From Planctomycetota bacterium (GTDB lineage Bacteria > Planctomycetota > Phycisphaerae > Phycisphaerales > UBA1924), in contig JAJRPN010000004.1 in assembly GCA_024280755.1 (NCBI GenBank), positions 62,001 through 126,000 of the forward strand: 64,000 nt of DNA, in the 5' to 3' direction. Position 1 is the first letter of the stretch. Each line of letters opens with the position of its first letter. The notes under the pieces were generated by a model. The model did no database searches and was not told the DNA's origin. It was given only the letters and a program-made list of their open reading frames with translations. Shown in pieces: positions 9,642-17,238 of this stretch. The translations under genes and the position numbers were made by a program.

Positions 9642-9741
9642 GGGTGCCATGGCTTGACCGTCTTCGGCAAGCCATGGCTTTTGAGCTTTGACAATTAACA
9701 AGAAGACACTGCTTGCCGAAGACGGTCAAGCAGTGGCACCC
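9642..9741. repeat. Palindromic repeat family A, two-arm copy
   Basis: The left arm GGGTGCCATGGCTTGACCG with CGTCTTCGGCAAGCCATGG, and the right arm, which is its near-exact reverse complement ending GTGGCACCC at 9741, enclose about 30 A/T-rich bases. Each arm is itself a hairpin (ATGGCTTG...CAAGCCAT), so the element is a palindrome made of palindromes. Other copies are at 29008-29096, 38306-38339 (one arm) and 62365-62399 (one arm). Confidence 0.85.
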
Positions 9742-9767
9742 TCAATTCGTCTCTACAGAGCAGCGTC

Positions 9768-10065
9768 CTAGGCCGTGTCTGATGGGCTCAGTCCCATACA
9801 AGAACGCCATCCCTTTCTCCTCCCCCGGGCCTCCGGGGGAGGTGCCGATCAAAGTGAGGCGGAGGGGGTCTTCTCTATCTTCCCCATTCCCCATTCCCCA
9901 TTGCCCATTGCCCATTGCCCATTGCCTATTGCCCATTGCCTATTGCCTTCTTTAAGAAAGACCCCCTCCGTCTGCTGCGCAGCCACAACCGCCCTATGGG
10001 TGCTCCCCCGGAAGCCCGGGGGAGGCGAATAGTCGAAAAAACACGAGCCGTCAGACACGGCCTAG
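9768..10065. mobile_element. MITE-like fold-back element with CTAG flanks, copy 1
   Basis: The 298-base element is bounded by CTAG on both sides. Its inverted ends are GCCGTGTCTGATGGGCTC at the left and GAGCCGTCAGACACGGC at the right. Inside is the C/G core (9819-10027): a CCTCCCCCGGG hairpin module at each end in inverted orientation, plus a heptamer array CCCATTG repeated about eight times with CCTATTG variants at 9892-9950. It encodes nothing. The right CTAG supplies the TAG stop of the small minus-strand gene ending at 10062. A four-base CTAG duplication suggests mobilisation by an IS5-type transposase elsewhere in the genome. Confidence 0.82.
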
Positions 10066-10313
10066 CAATAGTCCGCAACAATCTGAGCCTCAACGGCCGA
10101 CACGATTGCTTCTCGCTCGGGTTCAGGAACCATCATCAACGCGCTGATCCATCTTCGTGACAACTCAATCGATCCAGGGCGCATCAACTCGATCAAAAGC
10201 TCAAGATGGTCGTTTGGCAATAGCGTCCCGGATTCGTTGGGCGCTGTTGGATTTGGGCAGCTTTGGTTTGGCTGCGGGCTTAGGTTCGATTGCTTGTCTT
10301 GGTTGCTCATCAT
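10062..10313 (-). CDS. Small hypothetical protein overlapping the XRE gene
   Basis: An 83-residue reading frame. The second half is protein-like: a leucine-rich amphipathic segment (DHLELLIELM), then SRRWISALMMVPEPEREAI and a VEAQIV helix. The first half is low complexity (Ser, Pro, Asn). It shares 113 bases, in another frame, with the 3' end of the XRE gene. ATG 10313 or 10310 has GAGGG upstream. The TAG stop lies in the CTAG at the border of the MITE. Function unknown; I think it is expressed with the XRE gene, but a shadow frame cannot be excluded. Confidence 0.5.
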   Translation of the reverse strand: MMSNQDKQSNLSPQPNQSCPNPTAPNESGTLLPNDHLELLIELMRPGSIELSRRWISALMMVPEPEREAIVSAVEAQIVADYC

Positions 10314-10830
10314 CGCCCTCGTTTCCAATCGCTTTGGATTGTGTAGAGACGATTCTATCCGATTTTTGGCTCAACTCTGTGGTGCTTGGGCGTTGATTCT
10401 TAGGAACCTCGCCCGCACGAACCCGTGTTTCGAGCATCTGCATGAACCGTTCGAGTCGATCCATGCGATCACACAGATCTGTGAGCGTATTGGCGACCGC
10501 CGTCATCAGTTCCGACGGATCCGCCTGATTCAACGCATGCGAACGGATCTGGGCACACTTCATTGGGCCTTTGCCTGTGAGCAACCACTCGCCCGAGATC
10601 CCCAGCACTCGGCACAGATTTGTGAGAAAGGTCGCGCTGGGCGCCTGCCCTTGCATGTACCGCCGGACGGTTTCGGGGTGTGTATCCGTCAACCCACCGA
10701 GTTTGCGGTACGAGACCGTTCCCACAGCCTCGTTGAGGCGAGCATGGAAATCCATCTGGATTTCACCCGTGTGCGAACCCTCGTTTATAGGCTTTGTGGA
10801 GGTTGTTGCCGATGATGAGTGTGTGGTCAT
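10201..10830 (-). CDS. XRE-like helix-turn-helix DNA-binding protein
   Basis: From ATG 10830 the product has 209 residues. After a Ser/Thr-rich leader comes a Cro/CI-type helix-turn-helix, about residues 28-85: LNEAVGTVSYRKLGGLT, then HPETVRRYMQG, then FLTNLCRVLGISGEWLLTG, the recognition helix and the closing ISxxWLLxG motif usual for phage-repressor-like regulators. A predicted helix LTDLCDRMDRLERFMQML follows, possibly a dimerising coiled coil, and the tail is Lys/Pro-rich and disordered. ATG 10755 would give a 184-residue form beginning just before the domain and has GGGTGA upstream. No target is evident; autoregulation is possible. Confidence 0.75.
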   Translation of the reverse strand: MTTHSSSATTSTKPINEGSHTGEIQMDFHARLNEAVGTVSYRKLGGLTDTHPETVRRYMQGQAPSATFLTNLCRVLGISGEWLLTGKGPMKCAQIRSHALNQADPSELMTAVANTLTDLCDRMDRLERFMQMLETRVRAGEVPKNQRPSTTELSQKSDRIVSTQSKAIGNEGDDEQPRQAIEPKPAAKPKLPKSNSAQRIRDAIAKRPS

Positions 10831-11059
10831 GCTCAAAGCATACCAGTTTGTTCGGCACCCAGCAGGATACAAAACCCCAAACCAACCGCCTTTACATCCA
10901 AAAAACGCCATAATGCCACAAATCTGAGGCGGACCAAGTTGGCAGGGAAATTATCGACAATCAGGCACACAAAAATGAGTTGCCTTGCAAAATGAACAAA
11001 GCGGAGTTGATGAGGATCTATCCACAATTTCGTGTTCTTCCGCCCAAATCATGGTGCAA

Positions 11060-13168
11060 CTACCCAACATCGCCAAGCCCGAGCCATTGCCCGTGTGCTT
11101 TGAGCAATCGTCTACGAGCGAGTGCGTCCTCCGGGCGATCAAGGTTGGGTGATTCCGCGATCCAGTTGCCTGCATCACGCCGTGCCATCTGCAGCAACTC
11201 AATTTCACGCATCGGGTCCGCCACCTTGAATGGCGGCGCCCCGCTCTGACGAGTTCCAAACACATCGCCCGAGCCCCGAATCTCCAGATCCTTCTCCGAC
11301 AACTCAAAGCCCGATGTCGTCTCCACCATTGCCTTGAGCCGAGCGATCCCATCCTCGGTCTTGGGATTCCCAATCAGCACACACACGCCGGGCTTGACCC
11401 CGCGACCAACACGCCCACGCAGCTGATGCAACTGGGCCAATCCAAACCGATCTGCATTCTCAATCACCATCACCGTCGCGTTGGGAATATCTACCCCAAC
11501 CTCAATCACGGTCGTCGCGACCAGGCAATCGATCTTGCCCGCCCGGAACCGATGCATGATGTGCTCGCGTGTCTCGCGTTTGAGCCGACCATGCAAAGCC
11601 GCCACTCGGCAATCATGCAACTCCCCGCCTTCGAGTTCTTTCATCAGCGTCCGCAGATCCCGAACGCTCCCATCGCCCTTGCCACCGGGTTCGATGGCTG
11701 CGACCACAATAAACACCTGATCGCCTTCCTTGATCTTCTTGTTCACCCAGTTGTACACCGTCGATCGTTTCTCATCGGTCACATGCTTGGTCACTACCGG
11801 CGTCCTGCCCGGCGGGAGTTGATCAATCGTTGAGATATCCAAGTCCCCAAAGATAGTCAATCCGATCGTCCTCGGGATGGGGGTCGCCGTCATCACAATG
11901 ACATGCGGGGTTTCTGATGCATGTGCCTCGCCGCCCTTGACCCGAAGCTTGGCCCGCTGCTCAACCCCAAAGCGATGCTGCTCATCAATCACCGCGACCG
12001 CTAACGAATGAAACGCGACCGAATCCGAAACCAACGAATGCGTCCCGATCACCAGATCACAATCCCCCGATGCAATCTGCGCCACCACCGCATCGCGATC
12101 CGTAGGCAGCATCGAACCTGTGAGTAACGCCACCCGAACCTCTGAGCCTTTGAGCATCTCGGTGATCGACAAATAATGCTGCTCGGCGAGCAACTCCGTC
12201 GGCGCCATCAACGCCGCTTGGTGCCCATGAGCAATCGCTAGCAGCATCGCATCAAGCGCCACGATCGTTTTGCCCGAGCCTACATCGCCTTGTACGAGCC
12301 GATTCGTAGGCGTTTCGAAGCTCAAATCGCGTGAGATCTCATCAACCACCCGTTGCTGCGCATCGGTGAGCGTGAAGGGCATACGCGCCAAAATTCGTTC
12401 GTTAATCTCCGGCGTTCTCGCCAGCGCCGGCGCCTTGAGCGTCCGCCGCAGATGCGCCCGCTTCATGTGCACCCCAAGCTGCAACATCAACAACTCGTCA
12501 TACGCCAACCGCCTGCGCGCCGATTCAACATCGGTTTCAGACTCAGGCGCGTGCATCATCCGATACGCATCACCCAAACTGGGCAACTCTCGTTCTTTGC
12601 GATATTCATCACTCAAGTGATCCTTGAGCAATCCGCATGCTTGATCCAACACTGTGCGCACAATCACGAGGATCTGCTGCGAAGATATTCCCTCTGTCAA
12701 CGGATACACCGGGCGATACGCATCATCCTGATTCGGATCGAGCTTCTCGACCTCATCAAAGGGGATGATCGTAAACTGCGGGCTGCTCATTTGCAGCCCC
12801 GGCCCAAACTTCTTGGGCTTGCCCTGCACCCGCAGAGACATCCCCACATGTAATTTTTTGGCTAAAAACGCCTGATTAAAAAACACCAGATCCAGCCGAC
12901 CTGTCTCGTCGCACAGCACCACCTGAAACCGTGCCTTGCGTCCAAATCCAGAAATCTTCGTTGCCGTGATCTCACCAACGGCCGACCCAATCACCCCGGG
13001 CTCCAAATCTCCAAGCCCGGCCTGCGCCCGAATCCACTCATGGCGTCGGGGCAGATGCACCAACAACTGCCCAACATTGTGAATGCCAAGAATCTCCAGC
13101 TTCTGCATCTGCACGATGGGTATTGATTGGATCTCATTGAGCGGGGTGGTGAGGGTAATGGTTTGCAT
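11060..13168 (-). CDS. recG: ATP-dependent DNA helicase RecG
   Basis: RecG remodels stalled forks and Holliday junctions. The 702 residues match the family length of about 690. The N-terminal wedge (OB-fold) domain, about 20-200, is followed by a superfamily 2 helicase: Walker A GDVGSGKTIVA, Walker B VIDEQHRFGVEQR (DEQH in place of DEAH), MTATPIPRT, and in the second lobe VATTVIEVGVDIPNATVMVI and QLHQLRGRVGRG. The TRG motif region follows near the C-terminus. ATG 13168 is used; the TTG three bases earlier is less likely. A seven-base gap to the DUF971 gene indicates an operon. Confidence 0.97.
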   Translation of the reverse strand: MQTITLTTPLNEIQSIPIVQMQKLEILGIHNVGQLLVHLPRRHEWIRAQAGLGDLEPGVIGSAVGEITATKISGFGRKARFQVVLCDETGRLDLVFFNQAFLAKKLHVGMSLRVQGKPKKFGPGLQMSSPQFTIIPFDEVEKLDPNQDDAYRPVYPLTEGISSQQILVIVRTVLDQACGLLKDHLSDEYRKERELPSLGDAYRMMHAPESETDVESARRRLAYDELLMLQLGVHMKRAHLRRTLKAPALARTPEINERILARMPFTLTDAQQRVVDEISRDLSFETPTNRLVQGDVGSGKTIVALDAMLLAIAHGHQAALMAPTELLAEQHYLSITEMLKGSEVRVALLTGSMLPTDRDAVVAQIASGDCDLVIGTHSLVSDSVAFHSLAVAVIDEQHRFGVEQRAKLRVKGGEAHASETPHVIVMTATPIPRTIGLTIFGDLDISTIDQLPPGRTPVVTKHVTDEKRSTVYNWVNKKIKEGDQVFIVVAAIEPGGKGDGSVRDLRTLMKELEGGELHDCRVAALHGRLKRETREHIMHRFRAGKIDCLVATTVIEVGVDIPNATVMVIENADRFGLAQLHQLRGRVGRGVKPGVCVLIGNPKTEDGIARLKAMVETTSGFELSEKDLEIRGSGDVFGTRQSGAPPFKVADPMREIELLQMARRDAGNWIAESPNLDRPEDALARRRLLKAHGQWLGLGDVG

Positions 13169-13178
13169 CAAAGACCCG

Positions 13179-13571
13179 TTATTGTCCGGGCAATCCGAGC
13201 GGATTGCTGTGGCTTGGGCCCTGATCAGATTTGGTCAAGCCTTGGGTTTGGTTTGCGGGATCAATTTCGCGAAGATAATCCCAGGTATAGATCCCCGTAT
13301 CGTGCCCATCTGAGAACGCGATCTTGATCGCATAGTTGCCGATCATCTCCGCGCCCGTCGCTGCGATCGGCCCAGATGACCCCGTCGAATCAGGCAGAAT
13401 CGTGAGCGGGTTCTTGGCCATCGATTTGCGAAGTTCTCGCATATCAGCACTGGGTGACAATCGACGCAGGTGGGCAATCGGATACACCGATCGGCTCCCG
13501 TCATCCCAATCGATGGTCAAGGCTTCATCTTTTTTTAGATCCAAGTTCGTCGGCGTATGTGTCTGCTTCAT
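13179..13571 (-). CDS. DUF971 (GBBH-like N-terminal) domain protein
   Basis: A 130-residue protein whose core KKDEALTIDWDDGSRSVYP..HLR..SPSA matches the DUF971 fold. That fold also forms the N-terminal domain of gamma-butyrobetaine hydroxylase and stands alone in bacteria, often near Fe-S or Mrp proteins. The later YAIKIAFSDGHDTGIYTWDYLREI block is the family's second hallmark. A Gln/Ser-rich tail follows. Its role is unknown; iron-sulphur cluster handling is a common proposal. It is divergent from pyrF with 43 bases between starts and leads into recG. Confidence 0.85.
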   Translation of the reverse strand: MKQTHTPTNLDLKKDEALTIDWDDGSRSVYPIAHLRRLSPSADMRELRKSMAKNPLTILPDSTGSSGPIAATGAEMIGNYAIKIAFSDGHDTGIYTWDYLREIDPANQTQGLTKSDQGPSHSNPLGLPGQ

Positions 13572-13614
13572 GGCTGCTAAAGTGTAGTGCCTGTTTGCTC
13601 CGGAGACCGCTCGA

Positions 13615-14487
13615 ATGACCAATACGATCGCACCAATCGATTCGCTCGTCCAAGCCATCAACACCGTCGGCTCGCCTGCCTGCATCGGGGTCGACCCGGT
13701 TTTTGACAAACTCCCAAAATCACTCAAACTCAAATCCGAACTCGAAGCGATCGAACAGTTTTCGATGGGCATTCTCGATGCCATTGTTGGCTCGACAACT
13801 GTGATCAAGCCTCAGAGCGCCTGCTTCGAGCGCTATGGCTCCGCTGGCTATGCCATCCTCGAACAAGTCATCGCCCGCGGGCGAGAACTCGGATTCATCG
13901 TCATCCTCGATGCCAAACGCGGAGATATCGGTTCCTCAGCAACCCATTACGCCATCGGGGCAGCCAACATGGGTGCCCATTTCATCACCGTCTCGCCCTA
14001 CATGGGGCCATCATCAATCGAGCCATTCCTCGATGCCGGGCTCGGTGTGTTTGCTTTGGCGCGGACGAGTAATCCAGATTCTGATGAGGTTCAACTTCAA
14101 GAACTCAAAGATGGATCTTGCGTCACCCATGCGATCAGCACGATGATCGCTAGTATGGGAGCGGGCAAAATAGGTGATTCAGGGATGAGTAATCTTGGGG
14201 CAGTAGTGGGGGCGACCAAAGGCGCCGACGATGTGCGCACACTCCGCGAGATCATGCCCAATCAGATGTTCCTCGTCCCCGGCGTCGGCGTCCAGGGCGG
14301 CACCATTGGCGATGTCGCACACATGACAAGGTCCGGCGCACAAACAGCAGGAGAGTTGGGCGTCATCGTCAATGCTTCCCGATCGGTGCTCTATGCCCAA
14401 CCTGTCGGCGATGAATCCTGGATATCAGCCATCCAAAACGCAGCGGTCCAGTTTGCTGATGACCTCAAAGCCCTCACCCCCACCTAG
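13615..14487 (+). CDS. pyrF: Orotidine 5'-phosphate decarboxylase
   Basis: The last step of UMP synthesis. The 290-residue length fits the longer type-2 subfamily. ACIGVDPVFDKLPKSL opens the barrel, FIVILDAKRGDIGSSA carries the catalytic Lys/Asp array (DxKxxD), and FLVPGVGVQGGTIGDV with NASRSVLYA forms the phosphate site. No other pyr genes are nearby. The TAG stop at 14485-14487 is part of the CTAG at the left edge of a MITE copy. Confidence 0.95.
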   Translation: MTNTIAPIDSLVQAINTVGSPACIGVDPVFDKLPKSLKLKSELEAIEQFSMGILDAIVGSTTVIKPQSACFERYGSAGYAILEQVIARGRELGFIVILDAKRGDIGSSATHYAIGAANMGAHFITVSPYMGPSSIEPFLDAGLGVFALARTSNPDSDEVQLQELKDGSCVTHAISTMIASMGAGKIGDSGMSNLGAVVGATKGADDVRTLREIMPNQMFLVPGVGVQGGTIGDVAHMTRSGAQTAGELGVIVNASRSVLYAQPVGDESWISAIQNAAVQFADDLKALTPT

Positions 14488-14742
14488 GTAGTGTCTGGTG
14501 GCTCATTTTCCACACAAGGACGCTCTCTTTTCGCCTCCCCCGGGCTTCGGGGGGAGGTGACGATCGAAGTGAGGCGGAGGGGGTCTTCTCTTTCTTACTC
14601 TTCCCCATTGCCCATTGCCCATTGCCCATTGCCCATTGCCCATTGCCCATTGCCCATTGCCCATTGCCTTCTTCAAGACCCCCTCCGTCTGCTGCGCAGC
14701 CACAACCGCCCTATGGGTGCTCCCCTCGAAGCCCGGGGGAGG
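14484..14742. mobile_element. MITE-like element, copy 2, right end lost
   Basis: The left end begins with CTAG at the pyrF stop, followed by GTAGTGTCTGGTGGCTC, a diverged terminal repeat. The core (14533-14742) has the C/G hairpin module, the longest heptamer array in the window (CCCATTG about nine times, 14606-14667), and the inverted module. The same CAACCGCCCTATGGGTGC insert as in copy 1 sits inside it. No matching right terminal repeat or second CTAG was found, so the element is truncated. Confidence 0.75.
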
Positions 14743-14793
14743 AGAGAAAGAGGGTGTCCTTTGCGTACTTCCTGTTTTTCTTTCTGAATCAAT

Positions 14794-14841
14794 GCAAAAA
14801 ATGAAAGAGGCCGCCGGGTTCTGCACCCACCGAGCGGCCTC
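14794..14841 (-). terminator. Terminator after the minus-strand PEP-CTERM-like gene
   Basis: On the minus strand GAGGCCGC (14841-14834) pairs with GCGGCCTC (14814-14807), then TTTCATTTTTTG. It is 115 bases beyond the stop at 14956. The rest of the 14743-14955 gap shows no gene. Confidence 0.75.
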
Positions 14842-14955
14842 TCTCTGAATCGTCTCACACAAACAGCTCGTGTGATATGTCAAGTTGTGGGTCAACTCAG
14901 GTCCAGCGGGTGCATTGGACTTCTGCTCTGTCCCCGTAGAGCGTCATCAATATGT

Positions 14956-15630
14956 TTAGCTTCGACGACGACGCGTCGCAGCCAATCCACCCAACGCCAA
15001 GAGCGAAACGCTGCCTGGTGTTGGAGTCAATAAAATACCATCGCCTTGTGATGTTCGATTGGCGAATCCGTTTGTGGTGTCAAACCATTCTGGCATCTGG
15101 ATCAAGAAGCTGATCGCGCCACTCAGGTCATAGGAAGGAGCATCAAACTCGCTGCCTGCTCCGGTGCTTTCAAACACAGTATTTCCATCGGCGTTGTAGG
15201 TTGCGAAGTCGACGATGCCGCCGAAGAAACCAAACCCACCGAGCATATCCCATGAGCCTGAGAAGGTGCCTTCGAGGGTGTCGCCATCGATATCGTGGAT
15301 CAAGATTTGCCCATTGAGGCCATCTGCTGATGAGCCTGTGATGTTCGAGAGATCCATGCGGAACTCGACAAAGGCATCATTCCCAAAGCCAATTTCGCCA
15401 GCATTGAATGCAGCGATTTGAGCGGAGGGAAGATCATGACGCGTGACATCGCCCGATGTGATCAGTGATGATTGTGCGATATAGAGACCAGAGCCAGCAT
15501 CGTAGCTCGTGTCAAGATCAGTAAACCCAAAGGTGGTGCCAAGCGTGACGACGCCCGCGCTCGACATGGCGGATGCGATTGCGATGCAACCTACGCCCGT
15601 GATCAGTCTTTGCATTGTGTTATTCTTCAT
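14956..15630 (-). CDS. Secreted PEP-CTERM-like protein ending in RRRRS
   Basis: A 224-residue exported protein of unknown function. ATG 15630 is favoured because AGGAG lies 11 bases upstream and a signal peptide follows (MQRLITGVGCIAIASAM...SSA). The mature part is Gly, Asp and Ser rich with few charges and no cysteine, the composition of an extracellular beta-sandwich. The end reads TPTPGSVSLLALGGLAATRRRRS: Pro/Gly, a short hydrophobic helix, then an arginine cluster. It is the variant of the PEP-CTERM sorting tail common in Planctomycetota. Surface anchoring or processing by an exosortase-like enzyme is inferred. Confidence 0.82.
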   Translation of the reverse strand: MKNNTMQRLITGVGCIAIASAMSSAGVVTLGTTFGFTDLDTSYDAGSGLYIAQSSLITSGDVTRHDLPSAQIAAFNAGEIGFGNDAFVEFRMDLSNITGSSADGLNGQILIHDIDGDTLEGTFSGSWDMLGGFGFFGGIVDFATYNADGNTVFESTGAGSEFDAPSYDLSGAISFLIQMPEWFDTTNGFANRTSQGDGILLTPTPGSVSLLALGGLAATRRRRS

Positions 15631-15942
15631 ATCCAAAGCACTCCTGCTTGGCGAATGGTGATTGTGCGGGAACAGCCCGCGTCCAAATAAAGAGATACAC
15701 CAGATCGGGGTAGATGCCACCGGAGTTAGAGAAAACTCCCCGTTTGGGGCAAAATGCGCATGGTTGTCATGCCGAGAATGCTGGGAGGCGAGAAATATGT
15801 GGGTTTTTCGTGAAAGAGGGGAAGAAATCTCAAATCGGGTGGGGTTTTGGCAGATCTGGTGCATGGTAGATACGAGGGAATCCTCTCGATAGCTGCATTT
15901 GTGTGCAGCCACAACACAAGTCTTCCACGAGGAGAAGAAGAT
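15631..15942. other. Divergent intergenic region between two PEP-CTERM-like genes
   Basis: These 312 bases separate the start of the minus-strand gene (15630) from the plus-strand one (15943). No gene, repeat or strong promoter consensus is visible. Both flanking starts have good ribosome-binding sites (AGGAG and GAGGAG). The arrangement suggests shared or back-to-back promoters. Confidence 0.5.
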
Positions 15943-16503
15943 ATGAAATATACAGTTCTCTGTACAGTTGCAGCATTCGCAGCTGCTTCACAGGCGGGAT
16001 TTATCAGCGAGTTTGGTAATAACAACTCGCTTTTAATGGCAAACGATATTGGCTCATTCGGTGCACCCGGCGGCTCGATGCTCGTCGAGGGCAGCATTAC
16101 CGAAGGCGATGTTGACTGGTTCAGCTTTACACTCGAAGACGATGCGTCGTTCTCGGTGTTCTCTGTATTTGGGTCAAACAACGGCGACGGTGTGATGCAG
16201 ATCGTTACCGGAGCTGGTGATGTCATCGCATTCGATGATAATACTGGTGTAGGTCTCATGCCTGCACTTCAGATTGAAAACCTCACCGCAGGTACATACT
16301 ACATTGCACTCGGAGGTTTCGGCGATGTCGATTCAGGATCGGTGGGTTCAGATGATCAGGCAGACGGCTTGCTCGACACCGGCGCGTCACACACCGAAAA
16401 CTTTACCTACAAGCTCACTGTAGGGTTCACCATCGTGCCTGCACCGGGTGCAACGGCACTCTTGGGCATGGGCGGCATCATGATGACCCGTCGTCGTCGA
16501 TAA
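15943..16503 (+). CDS. Secreted PPC-domain protein with PEP-CTERM-like tail
   Basis: A 186-residue exported protein. ATG 15943 follows ACGAGGAGAAG and begins a signal peptide (MKYTVLCTVAAFAAASQAG). The middle, from GSITEGDVDWFSFTLEDDAS to LTAGTYYIALGGFGD, matches a bacterial pre-peptidase C-terminal (PPC) beta-sandwich, a domain usually appended to secreted enzymes and here standing alone. The end is VPAPGATALLGMGGIMMTRRRR, a PEP-CTERM-like tail with four arginines. Its function is unknown; a surface or matrix protein is a reasonable guess. A strong terminator follows 31 bases later. Confidence 0.82.
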   Translation: MKYTVLCTVAAFAAASQAGFISEFGNNNSLLMANDIGSFGAPGGSMLVEGSITEGDVDWFSFTLEDDASFSVFSVFGSNNGDGVMQIVTGAGDVIAFDDNTGVGLMPALQIENLTAGTYYIALGGFGDVDSGSVGSDDQADGLLDTGASHTENFTYKLTVGFTIVPAPGATALLGMGGIMMTRRRR

Positions 16504-16530
16504 GCTGTTCGTAGAGACAACATGATTTAA

Positions 16531-16569
16531 AAAACAGACCGAGCCAATGGCTCGGTCTGTTTTATTTTT
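16531..16569. terminator. Bidirectional Rho-independent terminator
   Basis: ACAGACCGAGCC (16534-16545) pairs with GGCTCGGTCTGT (16549-16560) around a three-base loop. It is followed by TTTATTTTT on the plus strand and, in the other direction, by TTTTTTAAAT. It serves both the PPC protein gene (plus) and nuoI (minus, stop at 16607). Confidence 0.92.
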
Positions 16570-16606
16570 GAGTTGGTTCTCTAAGCTGGTGTGTTCAGCA
16601 GGCTGG

Positions 16607-17155
16607 TCACATTGGTTTTTGTTCGATGGTCATGTCGTAGACATGGAGCAGTTTGTCCTTATCGAACACCATTTCTTGGCGAGATTTACCGACCACATCG
16701 TAGAGCGGGGTGAGTTCGATCGCATCGACAGGGCAAGCCTCTTCGCACATGCCGCAGAAGATACACCGGAGCATATCGATCTCGAACTTGGCGGGGTATT
16801 TTTCGCGGTCATCCCAAGGCGACTCGGCGGCTTCGATATGGATGCAGTTGGCAGGGCAAATGGTGGGGCACATCATGCACGCGACACATTTGACTCGCCC
16901 GGCAGCATCGCGGTTGAGACGATGCACGCCTCGGAAGTTCGAGAGTTCCATCCCGCCTTGCTCGGGGGTGTAGTGCTCTCGGCGTTGTTCTGGGTATTGG
17001 ATGGTTCGGCTCGTTCGCCCTTGCCCGAAGGAGGTAAAGAAGTGGCGCATTGTTGTGCCAAACATGCCTTTGACGATCGCGGGGATATACACCGCTTCCG
17101 ATGAGGTCATGGGCTTTGGGGTAATCGTGATGAGATCTTCGTCTTTAATAGCCAT
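16607..17155 (-). CDS. nuoI: NuoI-type 4Fe-4S ferredoxin subunit
   Basis: The 182-residue protein has the two [4Fe-4S] motifs of complex I subunit I: CVACMMCPTICP at about 89-100 and CIFCGMCEEACP at about 131-142. The preceding GVHRLNRDAAGRVKC and following PVDAIELTPLYDV also fit NuoI. An amphipathic N-terminal part (IVKGMFGTTMRHFFTSF) fits membrane association. In complex I it passes electrons to NuoB. No other nuo gene is near, so it is either a split locus or a ferredoxin partner of another complex. Confidence 0.88.
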   Translation of the reverse strand: MAIKDEDLITITPKPMTSSEAVYIPAIVKGMFGTTMRHFFTSFGQGRTSRTIQYPEQRREHYTPEQGGMELSNFRGVHRLNRDAAGRVKCVACMMCPTICPANCIHIEAAESPWDDREKYPAKFEIDMLRCIFCGMCEEACPVDAIELTPLYDVVGKSRQEMVFDKDKLLHVYDMTIEQKPM

Positions 17156-17238
17156 ATCGATCGAGTATAGCGTCTTTCTGATGGTGAAGTATGTTCGAGG
17201 GGTGTACTTCGCATTGGATTTCGTGCATACTATTGGTC

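Noticed and set aside
9892-9950. Possible CRISPR array in the CCCATTG region
   Set aside because: Period is 7 bases with no spacers and no cas genes; it is a simple tandem repeat.
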